Shown piece by piece: positions 1 to 5,354 of a DNA stretch of 7,403 bases (positions are counted from its first letter, which is position 1; each line of letters opens with the position of its first letter). The position numbers and the translations under genes are program-made. This stretch comes from Mailhella sp. GTDB lineage: Bacteria; Desulfobacterota; Desulfovibrionia; Desulfovibrionales; Desulfovibrionaceae. The DNA lies in contig JAKSQA010000046.1 of assembly GCA_024404335.1 (NCBI GenBank), positions 1 to 7,403 on the forward strand, read 5' to 3'. A model generated the notes under the pieces. That model worked only from the letters and a program-made list of their open reading frames with translations, was not told the DNA's origin and made no database searches.

Positions 1-72
1 CACCCGACGCTCCCGGCTTCCGGCGGGCCGAGGCAGCCGCCTCGCGAAAGTACCTCCCCGGCACGGCCGTGC
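1..72 (-). other. Intergenic region after the reactivation gene, possible start of next gene at edge
   Basis: This stretch follows the stop codon of the reactivation gene on the minus strand and contains no complete gene. A perfect 12-bp palindrome (GCACGGCCGTGC, 61-72) directly abuts the stop, and a 6-bp stem with a 4-base loop lies at 29-44. Neither has a T-run, so neither is a clear terminator. On the minus strand a GGGAG (10-14) lies 6 bases before a GTG at positions 3-1, which could be the first codon of the next gene. In metF and reactivation gene clusters that neighbour is often a cobalamin-dependent methionine synthase, but only three bases of it would be visible here, so this is inference. 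Confidence 0.3.
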
Positions 73-747
73 CTACTGCGGCACGAAGGTGTCGCGGTAT
101 ATGCACGAATGCTTCTCGCAGAACATGCACTTGTTGCCGCACGTCCGCGAAGCGGCTCCAAGCCCTATGACGGCCGTCACCGACTTGGTCGGCGTCATGA
201 GCAGGGATGCCCCCAGCGTGATGCCCAGCGTACGCTCCATGCTGAGGACGGAGGCGAAATCGGTCTGGTGCTCCAGCGAGAAATCGCCGTACCCGGGGCT
301 GAAGCGGTCGCAGTGAAGCGGCTCTTCCGCCGTAAGGCCGGCCTCGACATCATCGCACCAGGCCTCGATGGCCGAAGAGCCCAGAGCGTCGATCACCGCA
401 CTCCGGCTGGGCCGCAGCCTGCCCCATTTCGCAATGAGCCTGTCGGCCCCTATGCCTATGGTCGCCGCCAGAAGGACTGCGGAATGGCATCCCTGGAGAT
501 GGCTGAACAGGGCCGTACTCCGTATGGGGCCGAAGCCCAGGTCGGTGACGAAGCGCTCCGGAAACAGCACGGGAACGCGCATCCAGGCGGCCTTGGCCCG
601 CGATGCGGCAAGAAGCTCCGCCTCGCACGATGCAAGCAGTTCGGAGACTCCTGCGTCGGGCTCCTTCCGGCCGTAGCCCAGGTAGCGCAGCGCCTCACGG
701 CGGTCCGCTCGGAGCTCTCCGGGCGCCGCCTCGATGACAGTGACCAT
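73..747 (-). CDS. Stand-alone methionine synthase (B12) reactivation-domain protein
   Basis: This 224-residue protein resembles the C-terminal activation domain of cobalamin-dependent methionine synthase, encoded as a separate polypeptide. In that family the domain binds S-adenosylmethionine and supports reductive remethylation of cob(II)alamin. Visible evidence is the segment R148-F-S-P-G-Y-G-D155, which corresponds to the R-x-x-P-G-Y motif of the SAM-binding domain, preceded by an alpha/beta region and followed by a conserved-looking M-T-P-x-x-S-V stretch. The C-terminus carries a cysteine cluster, C203-x3-C207-x2-C210-x4-C215, absent from the E. coli MetH domain and suggestive of metal or Fe-S binding. 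I chose ATG at 747 because AAGGGG lies 8 bases upstream. An in-frame TTG at 789 lies inside the approach to a hairpin and has no close ribosome site. The gene follows metF after 85 bases in the same direction, which supports a methionine-synthesis role. The family call is firm; the exact electron donor and partner are unknown. Confidence 0.85.
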   Translation of the reverse strand: MVTVIEAAPGELRADRREALRYLGYGRKEPDAGVSELLASCEAELLAASRAKAAWMRVPVLFPERFVTDLGFGPIRSTALFSHLQGCHSAVLLAATIGIGADRLIAKWGRLRPSRSAVIDALGSSAIEAWCDDVEAGLTAEEPLHCDRFSPGYGDFSLEHQTDFASVLSMERTLGITLGASLLMTPTKSVTAVIGLGAASRTCGNKCMFCEKHSCIYRDTFVPQ

Positions 748-762
748 CACAGCACCCCTTCC

Positions 763-782
763 CCGCTTCCACTCGGAAGCGG
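763..782 (-). promoter_or_regulatory. Intercistronic hairpin between metF and the reactivation gene
   Basis: A perfect 8-bp stem (arms CCGCTTCC and GGAAGCGG) with a 4-base loop lies 15 bases upstream of the preferred ATG at 747 and just before its AAGGGG ribosome site. There is no T-run, so it is more likely an mRNA-stability or translation element than a terminator. A similar GCGGAAGC-containing hairpin lies between the first two genes of the symporter operon (6774-6801). Confidence 0.5.
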
Positions 783-832
783 CAGACAAAGGAAGACGGT
801 CCCCGAGCCTCCCGCGCGGCTGATCCCGGAGC

Positions 833-1696
833 TCATCGTATGATCGCCGAGACGTTGTCCATGATGCGGCGGGCGACCTCGGGCTTGTTCATCGTGTAGA
901 CATGGACGGCCGGCACGCCGTTCGCATACAGGTCCACGATCTGCTCCGTGGCATACGCTATGCCGGCCTGCATCATGGATTCGGGATCGCCGCCGAACCT
1001 GTCCACAATGCGGACGAACCGCTGAGGCAGAGCCGACTTGGAAATCGACATGATGCGCTTTATCTGCCAGGCATTCGTAACAGGCATGATGCCTGCGACG
1101 ACGGGCACCCCCACTCCTGCTTCGCGCAGGCGGTAGATGAAATTATAGAGGACGTTGTTGTCGAAGAACATCTGCGTGGTGAGGAACTCGCAGCCCGCTT
1201 CGACCTTCTTCCTCAGATTGGCTATGTCGGTGAAGGAGGTTTCGCTTTCGGGATGGGATTCGGGATAGCAGGCGCCGCCGATGCAGAAGTCCCCCTGCGA
1301 CCTGATCTCCTGCACAAGCTCCCCGGCGTAGTGGTACTGCGCCGTCTCCATGTCGAAGCCCTCGGGTATGTCCCCTCGCAGCGCGAGGACATTGCGTATG
1401 CCCTTCTCCTTCATCAGGCTGACGACATCGCGCACCTTCTCCCTCGTGGAGGAGACACACGTCACATGGGCCAGCGCCGGCACGCCGAAGCGGGCCTGGA
1501 TATGCTCGGCGATGCTGACCGTGAAGTCGGATGTGCCGCCGCCGGCACCGTATGTCACGCTCATGAAGCTCGGCTTCAGCCCGGCGATCTCGCATGTGAC
1601 GGCCATGACGTCGTCAAACGCCTTGATCGTCTTCGGGGGGAAGACCTCGAAGGAGAGCGAGGGCTTCTCCGCCTTTATGATATCCGTAATCCTCAT
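833..1696 (-). CDS. metF: 5,10-methylenetetrahydrofolate reductase
   Basis: MetF is a cytoplasmic flavoenzyme that reduces methylene-tetrahydrofolate to methyl-tetrahydrofolate, the methyl donor for methionine synthase. The 287-residue product matches the usual length of bacterial MetF (about 290). Motifs in order are F16-E-V-F-P-P-K22 with the general-acid Glu at 17, V47-T-Y-G-A-G-G-G near 50, A105-L-R-G-D109 (FAD/folate contact Asp), Y144-P-E-S-H-P149, T174-Q-M-F-F-D179 and a G-I-M-P-V-T-N segment equivalent to GILPVSN of E. coli. I chose ATG at 1696 because GGAGG lies about 6 bases upstream. The open frame extends 13 codons further to 1735, but that extension has no family similarity or ribosome site. 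The gene is first in a minus-strand unit with the B12-synthase reactivation gene and has a TTGACA-type promoter. No MetJ box, SAM riboswitch or T-box was recognised in the leader. Confidence 0.95.
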   Translation of the reverse strand: MRITDIIKAEKPSLSFEVFPPKTIKAFDDVMAVTCEIAGLKPSFMSVTYGAGGGTSDFTVSIAEHIQARFGVPALAHVTCVSSTREKVRDVVSLMKEKGIRNVLALRGDIPEGFDMETAQYHYAGELVQEIRSQGDFCIGGACYPESHPESETSFTDIANLRKKVEAGCEFLTTQMFFDNNVLYNFIYRLREAGVGVPVVAGIMPVTNAWQIKRIMSISKSALPQRFVRIVDRFGGDPESMMQAGIAYATEQIVDLYANGVPAVHVYTMNKPEVARRIMDNVSAIIR

Positions 1697-1762
1697 TGAC
1701 GGCCTCCGGATGGCGGATGCGGGATTCGGGAGCATCCACCTATATAAAGATTTGTTGATATA

Positions 1763-1791
1763 CGGATATGCTCATACATGCAAACTGTCAA
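1763..1791 (-). promoter_or_regulatory. Putative metF promoter
   Basis: On the minus strand a perfect -35 box TTGACA (1791-1786) is followed after 17 bases by TATCCG (1768-1763), a weak -10 with three consensus bases. It would give a leader of roughly 60 bases before the metF ATG. The spacing is ideal but the -10 is poor, so an activator or a slightly different -10 in this AT-rich stretch is possible. Confidence 0.45.
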
Positions 1792-1816
1792 CCGCAATCC
1801 TGCGCCGGCGGCAAGA

Positions 1817-1841
1817 CAGGACCTATTTAATAGATATCCTG
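1817..1841. repeat. Two-part hairpin (inverted repeat) upstream of metF
   Basis: The arms CAGGA (1817-1821) and TCCTG (1837-1841) enclose a second perfect stem CTAT (1823-1826) and ATAG (1830-1833) with a 3-base loop, separated by a small asymmetric internal loop. It lies upstream of the putative metF -35 box, so a transcript from that promoter would not contain it. It could be a protein-binding dyad or part of a small RNA ending at the hairpin 9 bases away. Confidence 0.4.
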
Positions 1842-1849
1842 CCGTAAAG

Positions 1850-1878
1850 GCCCCTTCGCGAAGGGGCTTCTTTCCTCT
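1850..1878 (+). terminator. Terminator-like hairpin in the metF-pckA interval
   Basis: An 18-base perfect dyad (1850-1867; arms GCCCCTT and AAGGGGC around CGCG) is followed on the plus strand by TTCTTTCCTCT, a moderately T-rich tail. On the minus strand the tail is only CTTTACGG. No gene ends just upstream on the plus strand, so it either ends an unrecognised plus-strand RNA or, used in the other direction, insulates metF from the small gene at 2030-2185. The orientation is uncertain. Confidence 0.4.
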
Positions 1879-2002
1879 GCCCCTCATCCTTTCCAGCGCG
1901 TCTACCGGGGGTACTGCTGCCGATGAAGACGGCACACGCACATCATGGATGCCTACCGATCCCCCTCGATGCCGATGACGCTGACTGCATGCGCCCATGG
2001 AT

Positions 2003-2023
2003 GCCGGAAAGCGCTTTTCCGGC
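2003..2023 (-). terminator. Hairpin just after the small ORF
   Basis: A perfect 8-bp stem (arms GCCGGAAA and TTTCCGGC) with a 5-base loop starts 6 bases after the TAG stop of the small minus-strand ORF. It lacks a U-tract after the stem, so it would be a weak or factor-assisted terminator, or a 3'-end stabiliser. Its position tight behind a stop codon is mild support for that ORF being a real transcribed gene. Confidence 0.35.
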
Positions 2024-2029
2024 GACAGC

Positions 2030-2185
2030 CTAGGCGCCATGCACGATGATATCGAGCACGCGCCTCCAGCGCGGCATCGTACGCCGCCGTTCCCGCATCA
2101 GGCGGAGCCGTTCCACTTCCGCGGCATGGCGTTCCGGATCGACGCGCCTAAGCCTCTCCAGCCTTTCCTTTTCCAGCAGATCCAC
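2030..2185 (-). CDS. Probable 51-residue Arg/Glu/Leu-rich small protein of unknown function
   Basis: I do not recognise this protein. It begins VDLLEKERLERL and ends in DIIVHGA, with no cysteine and 14 arginines in 51 residues. Residues 2-35 have the E/R/L pattern of a charged helix or short coiled coil. A Pro at 38 then leads into an amphipathic segment (W40 to V48) that could sit on a membrane or nucleic acid. GTG at 2185 is preceded by AGGTGGGG (2195-2188). The frame stays open upstream only to a TGA at 2203-2201. Three codons before that TGA, in the same frame, is an ATG (2212) with a strong GGGAGG 7 bases upstream. Arg codons are mixed (CGC five, AGG four, CGG four, CGT one), unlike the CGC-dominated pckA. 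High arginine content is also typical of chance ORFs in GC-rich DNA, so the call is tentative. A structured leader upstream and a hairpin downstream support it. Confidence 0.45.
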   Translation of the reverse strand: MDLLEKERLERLRRVDPERHAAEVERLRLMRERRRTMPRWRRVLDIIVHGA

Positions 2186-2217
2186 TGCCCCACCTGAAAC
2201 TCACCCGGGCATATACG

Positions 2218-2249
2218 TTCCTCCCGCCTTCCCCCCATGGGAGGAAGGC
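2218..2249 (-). promoter_or_regulatory. Switch-like leader with two exclusive hairpins over a Shine-Dalgarno
   Basis: Read on the minus strand, GCCTTCC (2249-2243) can pair with GGAAGGC (2232-2226). This extends through one G-U and two further G-C pairs to a 10-bp stem closed by a CATG loop, and leaves the following GGGAGG free. Alternatively TTCCTCCC (2246-2239) pairs perfectly over 8 bp with GGGAGGAA (2225-2218), which buries that Shine-Dalgarno. The two folds share bases and exclude each other. The G-U pair exists only in the minus-strand RNA (it is a C-A mismatch on plus), which favours a minus-strand transcript. The ATG served by this site (2212) opens a frame that meets TGA after three codons. 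Confidence 0.4.
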
Positions 2250-2259
2250 ATCATTGAAA

Positions 2260-2300
2260 TCCGGCATAATCATAAAAAAATAGCCATATCTTCCGGCATA
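2260..2300 (-). promoter_or_regulatory. Candidate small-gene promoter flanked by TATGCCGGA direct repeats
   Basis: On the minus strand TATGAT (2274-2269) is a 5-of-6 match to a -10 box and would start transcription near 2262, just ahead of the structured leader. Two identical 9-bp repeats TATGCCGGA lie at 2300-2292 and 2268-2260, 32 bp apart, close to three helical turns. The upstream copy occupies the -35 position, which has no TTGACA, and the downstream copy covers the start site. An A-tract of seven lies between them. A regulator binding both repeats is inferred, not shown. Confidence 0.35.
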
Positions 2301-2420
2301 TTGCAGAATTACAATAGTCCTCTGCCGCTTTGAAGTCCATGAAAAATCCGCCTGCCATCAAACTGCAACATTACCTATGTACTATCTAAAAGACGACATG
2401 CCGCCAAAAGGTATTTCTTT

Positions 2421-2449
2421 TTGAAATCAGCATGTTACCTGAATATTCA
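2421..2449 (+). promoter_or_regulatory. Putative pckA promoter
   Basis: TTGAAA (2421-2426) and TATTCA (2444-2449) are separated by exactly 17 bases and would start transcription near 2456, leaving a leader of about 85 bases. The -10 lies inside a perfect 10-bp palindrome TGAATATTCA (2440-2449). The -35 overlaps an inverted repeat ATTTC-N5-GAAAT (2413-2427). Both dyads are placed where a repressor or activator could act. The same -10 hexamer with the same spacing occurs at the symporter promoter. Confidence 0.5.
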
Positions 2450-2452
2450 TTC

Positions 2453-2477
2453 CCGGCGGGCCCTGCACTCCTGCCGG
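2453..2477 (+). repeat. GC-rich hairpin at the 5' end of the pckA leader
   Basis: CCGGCGGG (2453-2460) can pair with CCTGCCGG (2470-2477) through seven Watson-Crick pairs and one G-U around a 9-base loop. It lies immediately downstream of the putative -10 box, so depending on the start site it forms a 5'-end stem on the mRNA. A 5' stem of this kind could protect a highly expressed transcript, which is inference. Confidence 0.35.
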
Positions 2478-2541
2478 CCCTTGGCAAGACCGACCCTATC
2501 CGACAGAACGACGAGAGCTCTTTTCCCCTAAGGAGGGAGGC

Positions 2542-4272
2542 ATGAGTACCCAGTACGGCTACAAGGATCCCGAGATTTTCGCAAAACTGAACAAGACGCC
2601 CATCCGCACCACGATAGAGAGCGCCTTCTACGGCAACAACGTCGAAAAGATCGACGACATGCATCAAATCTACAACCTTGCGAAAAACAGCCCCGGTACC
2701 GTTGAGCTCACCGGCATGCCGATTCATCGCGCCGAGGAACTCGGGCTTCCCGAAGGGGCCAACGTGCTCCTCTTCAACGACGGCGCCGTCTACGGCCGCT
2801 GTGCCGCCGCCCGCCGCATCATCGGCCAGCCCGGCGTCAACACCGACGAGCTTGCGGGCGTCCTCCGCGAAGCCGTCTACAAGGCCCGCCAGCGCCGCTT
2901 CTACCATGTCGAAGCCCTCGTCGGCCTTGATGAGGATTTCATGGTCAAGGCCCATCTCGCCATCAGCGAAGGCTTTGAGAACAATATGCTTTCCTGGATG
3001 GTGAACTTCCAGTATTTCAATGAGGAATACAGGAAGCGCTACGCCGAATCCCGCCTGCTCGAGAACGACGGCGACATCTACGTCTTCTGCGATCCCGACT
3101 GGACCCACCCCGACTATCCGCTGGGCCTCGCCCTCTTCTCCCCCGAGGAGAACTGCGCCGCCGTCCTCGGCATGCGCTACTTCGGTGAAATCAAGAAGGG
3201 CACCCTCACCCTCGCATGGGGAACCGCGGCCCGCAACGGCTATGCGGCCTGCCACGGCGGCCTCAAGCGCTACAAGAGGAAGGACGGCTCCTCCTATGTC
3301 CTCGCGCCGTTCGGCCTCTCCGGCTCCGGCAAGTCCACCATCACGCATGCCAAGCATGACGGCAGATACGAGATCACCGTCCTCCACGACGACGCCCTCG
3401 CCGTCAATGTCGAAAAGAAATACGCCATCGCCATGGAGCCCGCCTACTTCGACAAGATGGCCGACTACCCCATCGGATGCGACGACAACAAGTACCTGCT
3501 CACCATGCAGAACTGCGGCGTCACCATCACCGATGAGGGCAAGCTTGTCGCCGTCACGCAGGACGTGCGCAACGGCAACGGCCGCGCCATCAAGTCCCGC
3601 TACTGGTCTCCCAACCGCGTCGACCGCATCGACGAACCGCTCAACGCCATCTGCTGGCTGATGAAGGACCCCACCCTTCCCCCGGTCCTCCGTCTCACCG
3701 ACCCCGCCCTTGCGGCGACGATGGGTGCAACGCTGGCCACCAAGCGCACCTCGGCCGAGCGCCTCGCCCCCGGTGTCGACCCCAATGCCATCGTCATCGA
3801 AAGCTATGCGAACCCGTTCCGCACCTATCCGCTGGCGATGGACTACCAGCGCTTCAAGAAGCTCATCAGCGACGGAGTCGAATGCTACATTCTGAACACC
3901 GGTGAGTTCATGGGCAAGAAGGTCACCAAGAACGACACGCTCGGCATCCTCGAAGCCCTTGTCGAAGGCGAGGCGAAGTTCGTACCCTTCGGCGGCATCC
4001 CCGGCATCGAGGTCCTGGAATGGCGTGACTTCGTCATCGACTTCAACGACGACAACTACGTCGTCAACCTCTACAACCGCATGCTCGACAGGCTCACCTT
4101 CATCCGTTCGCGTGATATCGACAAGTACGGCATGGACATGCTGCCCGCCGACGCCCATGAGGCGATCTGCAGCGTCATCGAGCACATCCACGGCATGGCC
4201 AAGAATCCCTCTATGCTGAAGCCCATTCCTCCGAGACTCTGGAATGCCTCCAACGGCGAGAACAAGGCCTGA
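2542..4272 (+). CDS. pckA: Divergent ATP-type phosphoenolpyruvate carboxykinase
   Basis: PEP carboxykinase interconverts oxaloacetate plus ATP with PEP, CO2 and ADP. In anaerobes it often runs toward oxaloacetate to feed C4 fermentation. The 576-residue product is somewhat longer than the usual 530-540. Recognisable family elements are Y213-F-G-E-I-K218-K219 (metal/substrate lysine pair), His238, the P-loop G258-L-S-G-S-G-K264-S-T, the acidic pair D283-D284, N358-R359 and a C-terminal G458-K-K-V-T-K-N-D-T466. Departures are clear. The substrate-binding GRSPKDK is replaced by G85-R86 followed by C-A-A-A-R-R, the P-loop reads GSGKS instead of GTGKT, the acidic motif lacks the following EHGW, and the GKR near the end is GKK. 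ATG at 2542 is set by AAGGAGG (2530-2536) running into a second GAGG. Codons are strongly C-ending, suggesting high expression. It is monocistronic, with its own promoter and terminator. The family is clear; equal catalytic specificity to classical PckA is inferred. Confidence 0.85.
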   Translation: MSTQYGYKDPEIFAKLNKTPIRTTIESAFYGNNVEKIDDMHQIYNLAKNSPGTVELTGMPIHRAEELGLPEGANVLLFNDGAVYGRCAAARRIIGQPGVNTDELAGVLREAVYKARQRRFYHVEALVGLDEDFMVKAHLAISEGFENNMLSWMVNFQYFNEEYRKRYAESRLLENDGDIYVFCDPDWTHPDYPLGLALFSPEENCAAVLGMRYFGEIKKGTLTLAWGTAARNGYAACHGGLKRYKRKDGSSYVLAPFGLSGSGKSTITHAKHDGRYEITVLHDDALAVNVEKKYAIAMEPAYFDKMADYPIGCDDNKYLLTMQNCGVTITDEGKLVAVTQDVRNGNGRAIKSRYWSPNRVDRIDEPLNAICWLMKDPTLPPVLRLTDPALAATMGATLATKRTSAERLAPGVDPNAIVIESYANPFRTYPLAMDYQRFKKLISDGVECYILNTGEFMGKKVTKNDTLGILEALVEGEAKFVPFGGIPGIEVLEWRDFVIDFNDDNYVVNLYNRMLDRLTFIRSRDIDKYGMDMLPADAHEAICSVIEHIHGMAKNPSMLKPIPPRLWNASNGENKA

Positions 4273-4290
4273 TCCTGAATCACCGGCATG

Positions 4291-4327
4291 AAAAAAGACG
4301 AGCCGCCTGAAGCGGCTCGTCTTTTTT
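4291..4327 (+). terminator. Strong bidirectional intrinsic terminator after pckA
   Basis: A perfect stem with 10 GC-rich base pairs (arms GACGAGCCGC and GCGGCTCGTC) and a 5-base loop (4307-4311) is flanked by six A (4291-4296) and six T (4322-4327). These extend the pairing to 16 bp and supply U-tracts in both directions. It lies 18 bases after the pckA stop, so it ends pckA, and it can also stop transcripts arriving from the gntR side. Confidence 0.93.
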
Positions 4328-4676
4328 CATTTTCCACATGTCTCACGGGAGCCCTGCCTTCGCATCACCTGATGACACCGCAGACGTCTCCTTCCTGCGC
4401 GGCGGAAGCGGGAGGGCCTGGGCGGAAGCGGCACGGAAGCCGGTGGCGAATCTCCTTCGTTCCCGAAGAGGCGCCTTGCATCGCAGGGCGGCAGGGAATC
4501 CCGCAGCAACCGAATCCCTCAGACTCGGAATCCGGCGAAGTCCCGACGGGTTGCGAGGCGTCATGCCCGCCCTCGCACTCAGGATGGGCTGCAGCGCCTG
4601 AACGCACGTGCGGCCTCAGGCCCGTCCGCTGCAGCATGACTTTCAATCGCTAATGGAAATCCCCATGAGGGGAGCT
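4328..4676. other. Intergenic region without a convincing gene, rich in dyads
   Basis: This region separates the convergent pckA and gntR genes. All open frames here are short, lack a ribosome site and read as low-complexity GC-driven sequence. It contains a GGCGGAAGCGG direct repeat (4401, 4421). Three successive dyads follow: GCAACC/GGTTGC (4506-4511, 4549-4554) enclosing GACT/AGTC, GCGAGG/CCTCGC (4553-4558, 4571-4576), and GCTGCAGC paired with itself (4588-4595, 4628-4635) enclosing GCCTG/CAGGC. A CCCC-ATGA-GGGG stem (4661-4672) sits directly after the gntR stop and could be a weak minus-strand terminator. No known RNA family was recognised. Confidence 0.5.
4401..4431. repeat. Tandem 11-bp direct repeat, period 20
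   Basis: GGCGGAAGCGG occurs at 4401-4411 and 4421-4431, with a partial third copy CGGAAGC at 4434-4440. The core GCGGAAGC also appears in the intercistronic hairpin at 6774-6801, and the reverse arm GGAAGCGG appears at 775-782. The repeat may be a dispersed palindrome-related element or simply reflect the GC-rich composition. Confidence 0.35.
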
Positions 4677-5345
4677 TCATTTCCGGCCGCAGTGCCGGGC
4701 CACGGCATCGGCAAGCCGGCCCCCCGTCTCCTCGTAATGCTCCCTGATCGCCTGCTCGATGACTGTGCCGTCGCCCGTCATGACGGCTTCGGCTACCCGA
4801 TGATGCCTGTCCTGGAACTGTGCGATCGAGAACAGGCTCTTCCATATATCGAAGTACAGGAACTGTGCGATGCTCGTGGAGGAGTTCTTTGAGACATCAA
4901 GGATGATGCTGTTCGTACAGCGGGAGTACACGTCGCGATGGAAGAGATCATCTATCTCGCTCAGGCCGTCAGGCGACTCAAGTCTTGCGAGTCTCGCATC
5001 CATGACTTCCACGACATCCCTGAAGCCGGCGTAGTCATCTTCCGTCCACTGGGCGACGGAAAGAGCGGATGCCGCGCCTTCGAGTATGCCTGCCACGGCA
5101 TAGCTGTCGCGGATTTCCTCGGGCGTCAGGGTGCGCACCCTCTTCGCCTTCTGGGCGACGATATTGATAAGACCATGATGGCCCAGGGAGAGCAGCGCCT
5201 CCCTGATCGGGGCCCTGCTGATCTCAAGGCGCTCCGCAAGCATCTCCTCGCGGATCACATCGCCGGGCCTGAGTTCGCCCGACCTGATCAGGTTTCTGAT
5301 ATAGTCTGCCGCCTGCTCGGACAGGGTCTTCTTTATGAGCTTCAT
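4677..5345 (-). CDS. GntR-family (FadR/FCD subfamily) transcriptional regulator
   Basis: This 222-residue DNA-binding protein has an N-terminal winged helix (about 5-72) with the characteristic GntR recognition segment L36-A-E-R-L-E-I-S-R-A-P-I-R-E-A-L51. An all-helical FCD effector domain (about 76-215) follows. In FCD domains a carboxylate ligand is usually held by a metal bound to one Asp and three His. Candidates here are D132, H136, H181 or H182 and H203, so a metal-assisted carboxylate sensor is plausible. ATG at 5345 has GGAG 5 bases upstream. The gene is divergent from the symporter operon with a 213-base shared control region. This is the standard layout for a local regulator of uptake genes, and most such regulators are repressors relieved by the transported carboxylate. 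The ligand cannot be read from the sequence. Confidence 0.9.
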   Translation of the reverse strand: MKLIKKTLSEQAADYIRNLIRSGELRPGDVIREEMLAERLEISRAPIREALLSLGHHGLINIVAQKAKRVRTLTPEEIRDSYAVAGILEGAASALSVAQWTEDDYAGFRDVVEVMDARLARLESPDGLSEIDDLFHRDVYSRCTNSIILDVSKNSSTSIAQFLYFDIWKSLFSIAQFQDRHHRVAEAVMTGDGTVIEQAIREHYEETGGRLADAVARHCGRK

Positions 5346-5354
5346 ATTATCTCC

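Noticed and set aside
109..1699. Long plus-strand frames opposite the reactivation gene and metF (109-843, 902-1699)
   Set aside because: They lie antisense to two genes with clear family motifs and have no plausible start signal or domain.
1697..1735. Extended MetF start at 1735
   Set aside because: No ribosome site and no family similarity in the extra residues; GGAGG supports ATG 1696.
1697..1791. SAM, cobalamin or T-box riboswitch in the metF leader
   Set aside because: The predicted leader is too short and shows none of the conserved core motifs of these classes.
1997..2197. Plus-strand 66-codon frame opposite the small minus-strand ORF
   Set aside because: No ribosome site and Pro/His-rich sequence; the minus strand has better start signals and leader structure.
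2176..2212. Selenocysteine at the in-frame UGA of the small ORF
   Set aside because: The only hairpin after the UGA is a 4-bp GCAG/CTGC stem about 12 bases away without a convincing SECIS loop; re-initiation or an ordinary stop is simpler.
2386..4191. 601-codon open frame on the minus strand opposite pckA
   Set aside because: It mirrors the C-ending codon bias of pckA; its product is a low-complexity V/D/G/E-rich sequence with no family motif and no ribosome site.
4382..4389. AGACGTCT, identical to a MetJ box unit
   Set aside because: Single 8-bp copy downstream of a terminator and far from metF; MetJ needs tandem boxes at promoters and no metJ context is seen.
4288..4653. 121-codon plus-strand frame after pckA
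   Set aside because: It begins inside the pckA terminator and reads as random GC-driven sequence.
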